Positions 63,646 through 64,000 of a DNA stretch of 64,000 bases are shown here, one piece after another. The DNA is taken from assembly GCF_030913705.1 (NCBI RefSeq), contig NZ_CP133190.1:3363501-3427500 (forward strand). Reading direction: 5' to 3'. This stretch comes from Anaerocolumna sp. MB42-C2 (lineage in GTDB: Bacteria > Bacillota > Clostridia > Lachnospirales > Lachnospiraceae). The position numbers and the translations under genes were made by a program. The notes beneath the pieces were generated by a model. It made no database searches. It saw only the letters and a list, made by a program, of their open reading frames with translations, and was not told the DNA's origin. Each line of letters opens with the position of its first letter. The stretch's first letter is position 1.

Positions 63646-64000
63646 CCATTTCACTATGCTTTTGACTAAATTCTCTGTTTTTGTTATTTCCATTATATTC
63701 TTTATTAGAACTACCATTATGTGCGTATTTTCCATGATTATTATATTTATAATCTTTGTTAACCGCTCCCTTTTTCAGGGTAACCACTACCCTTCTATAA
63801 GGTTCTTCCCCTTCACTATGGGTTTCTACATATCTATCATTCTGTAAAACAGAATGGATAATCCTTCTCTCATATGGATTCATAGGTTCTAAAGAAACAG
63901 GTTTTTTTGTCCTCTTTACTTTAAAAGCAATATTCTTACCAAGATTCTCAAGAGTTTCTTTTCTTCTTTGACGATAATTTTCAGTATCCAGTTTTACTTT
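63641..64000 (-). CDS. jag: KhpB/Jag RNA-binding protein, N-terminal part outside the window
   Basis: The frame is open from the right edge to a stop at 63641 (119 residues seen). It begins in the R3H domain: DTENYRQRRKETLENLGKN and EPMNPYERRIIHSVLQ, then EGEEPYRRVVVTLKKG. The Jag N-terminal and KH domains must lie beyond the window. The tail after the R3H domain is unusually long and rich in Asn/Lys/His (about 40 residues). It precedes mnmE as in most Firmicutes (rnpA-yidC-jag-mnmE), which puts oriC just to the right. Confidence 0.93.
   Translation of the reverse strand, partial: KVKLDTENYRQRRKETLENLGKNIAFKVKRTKKPVSLEPMNPYERRIIHSVLQNDRYVETHSEGEEPYRRVVVTLKKGAVNKDYKYNNHGKYAHNGSSNKEYNGNNKNREFSQKHSEME

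Noticed and set aside
1..64000. CRISPR array, prophage or intact insertion sequence
   Set aside because: No regularly spaced direct repeats, no transposase, integrase or phage structural genes were seen.
1..64000. Direct naming of the species as Lachnoclostridium phytofermentans
   Set aside because: Gene content fits a relative, but as far as I recall that species has a single, secreted-type GH9, and the identity cannot be settled without a search.

Overview
The window comes from a low-GC, spore-forming anaerobic Firmicute, most likely a saccharolytic Lachnospiraceae (Clostridium cluster XIVa, Lachnoclostridium/Anaerocolumna-like). The evidence is SpmA/SpmB, spore photoproduct lyase, an AbrB regulator, a DUF3881 protein, a V-type ATPase, bifunctional AdhE with Rex-like sites, an L-arabinose regulon and a cytosolic GH9 enzyme. 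The right end (jag-mnmE-mnmG-rsmG, then a DegS/DegU-like pair, parA, parB and two perfect parS sites) is the conserved neighbourhood of a Firmicute replication origin, so oriC should lie just beyond the right edge. I did not assign a species.

Layout. 1-9.5 kb: a sugar locus. A LacI-family repressor (+) faces a minus-strand operon of two LplB/YtcP-type permeases, a lipoprotein binding protein, a ROK kinase, a NagB-like deaminase, a ThuA-like protein and a GH9 enzyme that runs off the left edge. A perfect 14-bp operator lies at the expected transcription start. 9.6-18 kb: spmA/spmB, then a block in the same order as the Bacillus yaaO-tmk-yaaR-holB-yaaT-yabB-rsmI-abrB region, with a guanylate-kinase-like gene in the tmk slot. 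18-24 kb: flavoprotein, splB, an IlvD/Edd dehydratase with a long leader, a DUF89 protein and a GNAT. 24-29 kb: a restriction-modification pair (m5C/m6A methyltransferase fusion plus HNH nuclease) beside a decapitated AgrC-like kinase and tRNA-Lys. 29-31 kb: trxA, a 46-aa ORF and trmB. 31-40 kb: a nine-gene V-ATPase operon. 40-45.5 kb: araR, araB, araA and araD with AraR-type operators. 46-53 kb: D,D-carboxypeptidase, tRNA-Arg, DUF3881, HD-GYP and adhE. 53-64 kb: the near-origin block.

Intergenic DNA is rich in repeats. The most unusual family (called R1 here) occurs four times, at 1959, 2940, 10188 and 63408. Each copy is about 86-107 nt, sits between two genes of a minus-strand gene series, and ends exactly at the start codon of the downstream gene (thuA-like, nagB-like, spmB, mnmE). 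It can fold as a hairpin whose loop pairs with a downstream strand (a pseudoknot), then a second hairpin, then a conserved GCAATGGTGT segment before the ATG. Paired positions change together between copies, which points to a structured RNA. I do not recognise it as a named family. Two MITE-like inverted-repeat families (R2, R3) and a shorter repeat (R5) also occur twice each. One R2 copy lies inside the V-ATPase operon between atpB and atpD.

The left locus reads as a pathway for glucosamine-containing oligosaccharides: import, intracellular GH9 cleavage, ROK phosphorylation and NagB-like deamination. The substrate is inferred, and the NagB-like protein has Gln where the catalytic Glu is expected. 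All coordinates, structures and operators were read by eye. No searches were run.
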